A DNA stretch of 7,737 nucleotides from Desulfobacteraceae bacterium (GTDB lineage Bacteria; Desulfobacterota; DSM-4660; Desulfatiglandales; Desulfatiglandaceae). The translations under genes were made by a program, and so were the position numbers. The first letter of the stretch is position 1. Every line of letters starts with the position of its first letter. Of the stretch, positions 6,832 through 7,737 are shown in pieces. Below the pieces are notes generated by a model, which was not told where the DNA came from, ran no database searches, and was given only the letters and a program-made list of their open reading frames with translations. The stretch is from assembly GCA_013203065.1 (NCBI GenBank), contig JABMQV010000386.1, positions 1-7,737 on the forward strand. The letters run 5' to 3'.

Positions 6832-7601
6832 AAAGATCCGCCTGGCTTATAACCCTGAGCATACTCGTGACAGGTCTCACCCTGATCGCTCATGTCCGGG
6901 CCCAGACCGAGGGATGGGAGGAAATCTTCTTCAGGGCCAATCAGGCTTACAAAGATGGGCGATTCCAGGGAGCCATCGATGGATACGGTCATCTTCTCCG
7001 GTCCGGGCACGCAAGTCCGCACCTCTACTACAACTTGGGGAACAGTTATTTTAAAATAAACCAGCTCGGACGCGCCATACTGAATTATGAAAGGGCACGT
7101 CTTCTCATGCCGAGAAATTCGGACCTGAATTTCAATCTCTCCCACGCACGTGATCAGACCCTCGATGCCGTTTCAGAGCCTCAGGACCTTGTCAATATGA
7201 CCTTTTTTTGGCTCAAACGGTTGAGTTTTGGGGAACTGTTCTGGGGCTTTGCCACCTTCAATTGTCTTTTTTGGGCGATCCTCTTGGTGCGTTTTTTTTA
7301 TCGATCCGAATGGCTTTACTACCTGCTGCTCATTATCCTGGTGTCCTGGATCGTTACAGGCCTCTCCCTCGGGTTAAAGTGGTACGAGGAGGCAACCGAT
7401 GCCAGGGCGGTCATTCTCGACAAAGAAGTGGACATTCTTGCCGGACCGGATAGCCATGACACGGTTCTTTTCAAGCTCCACTCGGGTACCATCGTTTATT
7501 ATGAGCGAACAGAGGATGGCTGGACGCTGGTGCACCTGCCGGACAAGAAAAGGGGTTGGATAAAGGCGACCGCTCTAGAACCCATAATAAAGAAAGGGTA
7601 A
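6828..7601 (+). CDS. batE: BatE: TPR and SH3-like membrane protein
   Basis: A 257-residue protein starting at TTG. Layout: signal peptide about 1-25 (MKRSAWLITL, cleavage near VRA/Q); TPR repeats about 31-112 (ANQAYKDGRFQGAIDGY, YYNLGNSYFKINQLGRAI); two spans about 136-156 and 162-182 separated by a short basic turn (RFFYRS); and a C-terminal bacterial SH3-like domain about 190-253 (ARAVILDKEVDILAGPDSHD, HSGTIVYYERTEDGWTLV, RGWIKATALEPI). With the spans forming an out-in-out hairpin, both the TPR and SH3 parts face the periplasm. This order of domains is characteristic of BatE. SH3-like domains often bind peptides or cell-wall material, but the ligand here is unknown. It is the last gene of the operon in the window, and non-coding DNA follows its TAA. 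The TPR region resembles that of the BatC half encoded upstream. Confidence 0.92.
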   Translation: MKRSAWLITLSILVTGLTLIAHVRAQTEGWEEIFFRANQAYKDGRFQGAIDGYGHLLRSGHASPHLYYNLGNSYFKINQLGRAILNYERARLLMPRNSDLNFNLSHARDQTLDAVSEPQDLVNMTFFWLKRLSFGELFWGFATFNCLFWAILLVRFFYRSEWLYYLLLIILVSWIVTGLSLGLKWYEEATDARAVILDKEVDILAGPDSHDTVLFKLHSGTIVYYERTEDGWTLVHLPDKKRGWIKATALEPIIKKG

Positions 7602-7618
7602 CCCTGAGCCTGTGAACG

Positions 7619-7687
7619 CTAATGATGCGGGTAAGCGGCAGGTATGGAGCGCAGCGGAATACCTGACCGACTTCACCCGCTTGTTGG
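7619..7687. repeat. Long imperfect inverted repeat (hairpin) after batE
   Basis: The core arms are GCGGGT 7627-7632 with ACCCGC 7675-7680, AAG 7633-7635 with CTT 7671-7673, CGG 7636-7638 with CCG 7667-7669, and CAGGTAT 7639-7645 with ATACCTG 7659-7665. This makes 19 Watson-Crick pairs with a 13-nt loop (7646-7658). Single unpaired bases at 7666, 7670 and 7674 all lie on the 3' arm. With T7626 bulged, weaker pairing including G-T pairs can extend outward to C7619/G7687. No T-tract follows directly, so it is not a classic terminator. It could protect the mRNA 3' end or be a copy of a dispersed repeat; the sequence alone does not tell which. Confidence 0.65.
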
Positions 7688-7692
7688 ACGAA

Positions 7693-7705
7693 GCCGCTAC
7701 GCGGC
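7693..7705. repeat. Small perfect stem-loop
   Basis: GCCGC, loop TAC, GCGGC: a 5-bp GC-only stem with a 3-nt loop, 12 nt after the core of the long hairpin. Its 3' arm is part of GCGGCAGG (7701-7708), which also occurs at 7635-7642 in the 5' arm of the long hairpin. It may belong to the same repeat unit. Confidence 0.5.
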
Positions 7706-7709
7706 AGGC

Positions 7710-7733
7710 AATTCCGGGAATTTTGTTCTTTTT
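7710..7733 (+). terminator. Weak terminator-like element
   Basis: AATTC, loop CGG, GAATT (7710-7722) forms a short stem, and its last Ts run into a T-rich stretch (7721-7733) broken by a G and a C. As the first T-rich stretch after the operon it could help end transcription, especially together with the upstream hairpins. The stem itself is short and AT-rich, so this is a tentative call. Confidence 0.3.
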
Positions 7734-7737
7734 GATT

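Larger units (their letters stand above)
7602..7737. other. Non-coding 3' tail of the operon
   Basis: No credible gene is found on either strand in these 136 nt. Two minus-strand frames lack stops here, but one stops inside the end of batE and neither gives a recognisable protein or a start with a ribosome site. The stretch holds the inverted repeats and T-rich tract listed separately. Nothing upstream of the next gene is visible. Confidence 0.6.

Noticed and set aside
7595..7605. AGGGT-A-ACCCT palindrome over the batE stop codon
   Set aside because: Five-base arms with a one-base centre cannot form a useful RNA hairpin, and such short symmetry is common by chance.
7619..7689. Integron attC site
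   Set aside because: Only the right edge fits (GTTGGAC to GTTRRRY). The left edge lacks the RYYYAAC partner, the core stem is longer and more regular than in most attC sites, and no integrase or cassette is nearby.
7602..7737. Minus-strand open frames in the 3' tail as the end of a convergent gene
   Set aside because: Two overlapping frames are open by chance over about 45 codons, run into batE on the opposite strand, and give no recognisable protein.

Overview
The window is one tightly packed plus-strand operon. It starts inside a MoxR-type AAA+ ATPase gene and ends 136 nt after the last gene. The layout is that of a Bat ('Bacteroides aerotolerance') locus: moxR (3' part), a DUF58 protein, a small membrane protein with a BatD-like layout, the VWA protein BatA, a second VWA protein fused to a TPR region (BatB-BatC), BatD, and BatE. 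Moderate GC by eye, the gene order and the BatB-BatC fusion would suit a Gram-negative, probably a Desulfobacterota (deltaproteobacterial) genome. That placement is inference; nothing here proves the taxon.

Region by region: 2-493 C-terminal part of MoxR; 495-1370 soluble DUF58/VWA-like protein; 1367-2323 signal peptide, Ig-like ectodomain, one membrane span and a helical cytosolic tail; 2320-3315 BatA; 3312-5069 BatB-BatC; 5071-6831 BatD; 6828-7601 BatE; 7602-7737 non-coding DNA with a long imperfect hairpin, a small perfect stem-loop and a T-rich stretch. Every gene junction is either a 4-nt overlap or a 1-nt gap, so there is no room for internal promoters or terminators between genes. The promoter must lie upstream of the window. 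No tRNA, rRNA, CRISPR or transposase gene is seen.

How the parts fit: MoxR and DUF58 have no membrane segments and should be cytosolic. By the positive-inside rule the other five proteins are inner-membrane proteins. Their VWA, TPR, Ig-like and SH3-like domains face the periplasm, and two of them (gene 3 and BatD) put a related helical domain into the cytosol. The simplest model is a membrane complex carrying three metal-binding VWA-type domains, with a MoxR ATPase acting on it from the cytosolic side. The family's cellular role (aerotolerance, envelope stress or protein maturation) is not settled and the sequence does not decide it.

I found no clearly undescribed system. The points most worth checking are the BatB-BatC fusion with its internal signal-peptide-like segment, the pair of BatD-like proteins with related cytosolic tails, and the structured 3' tail.
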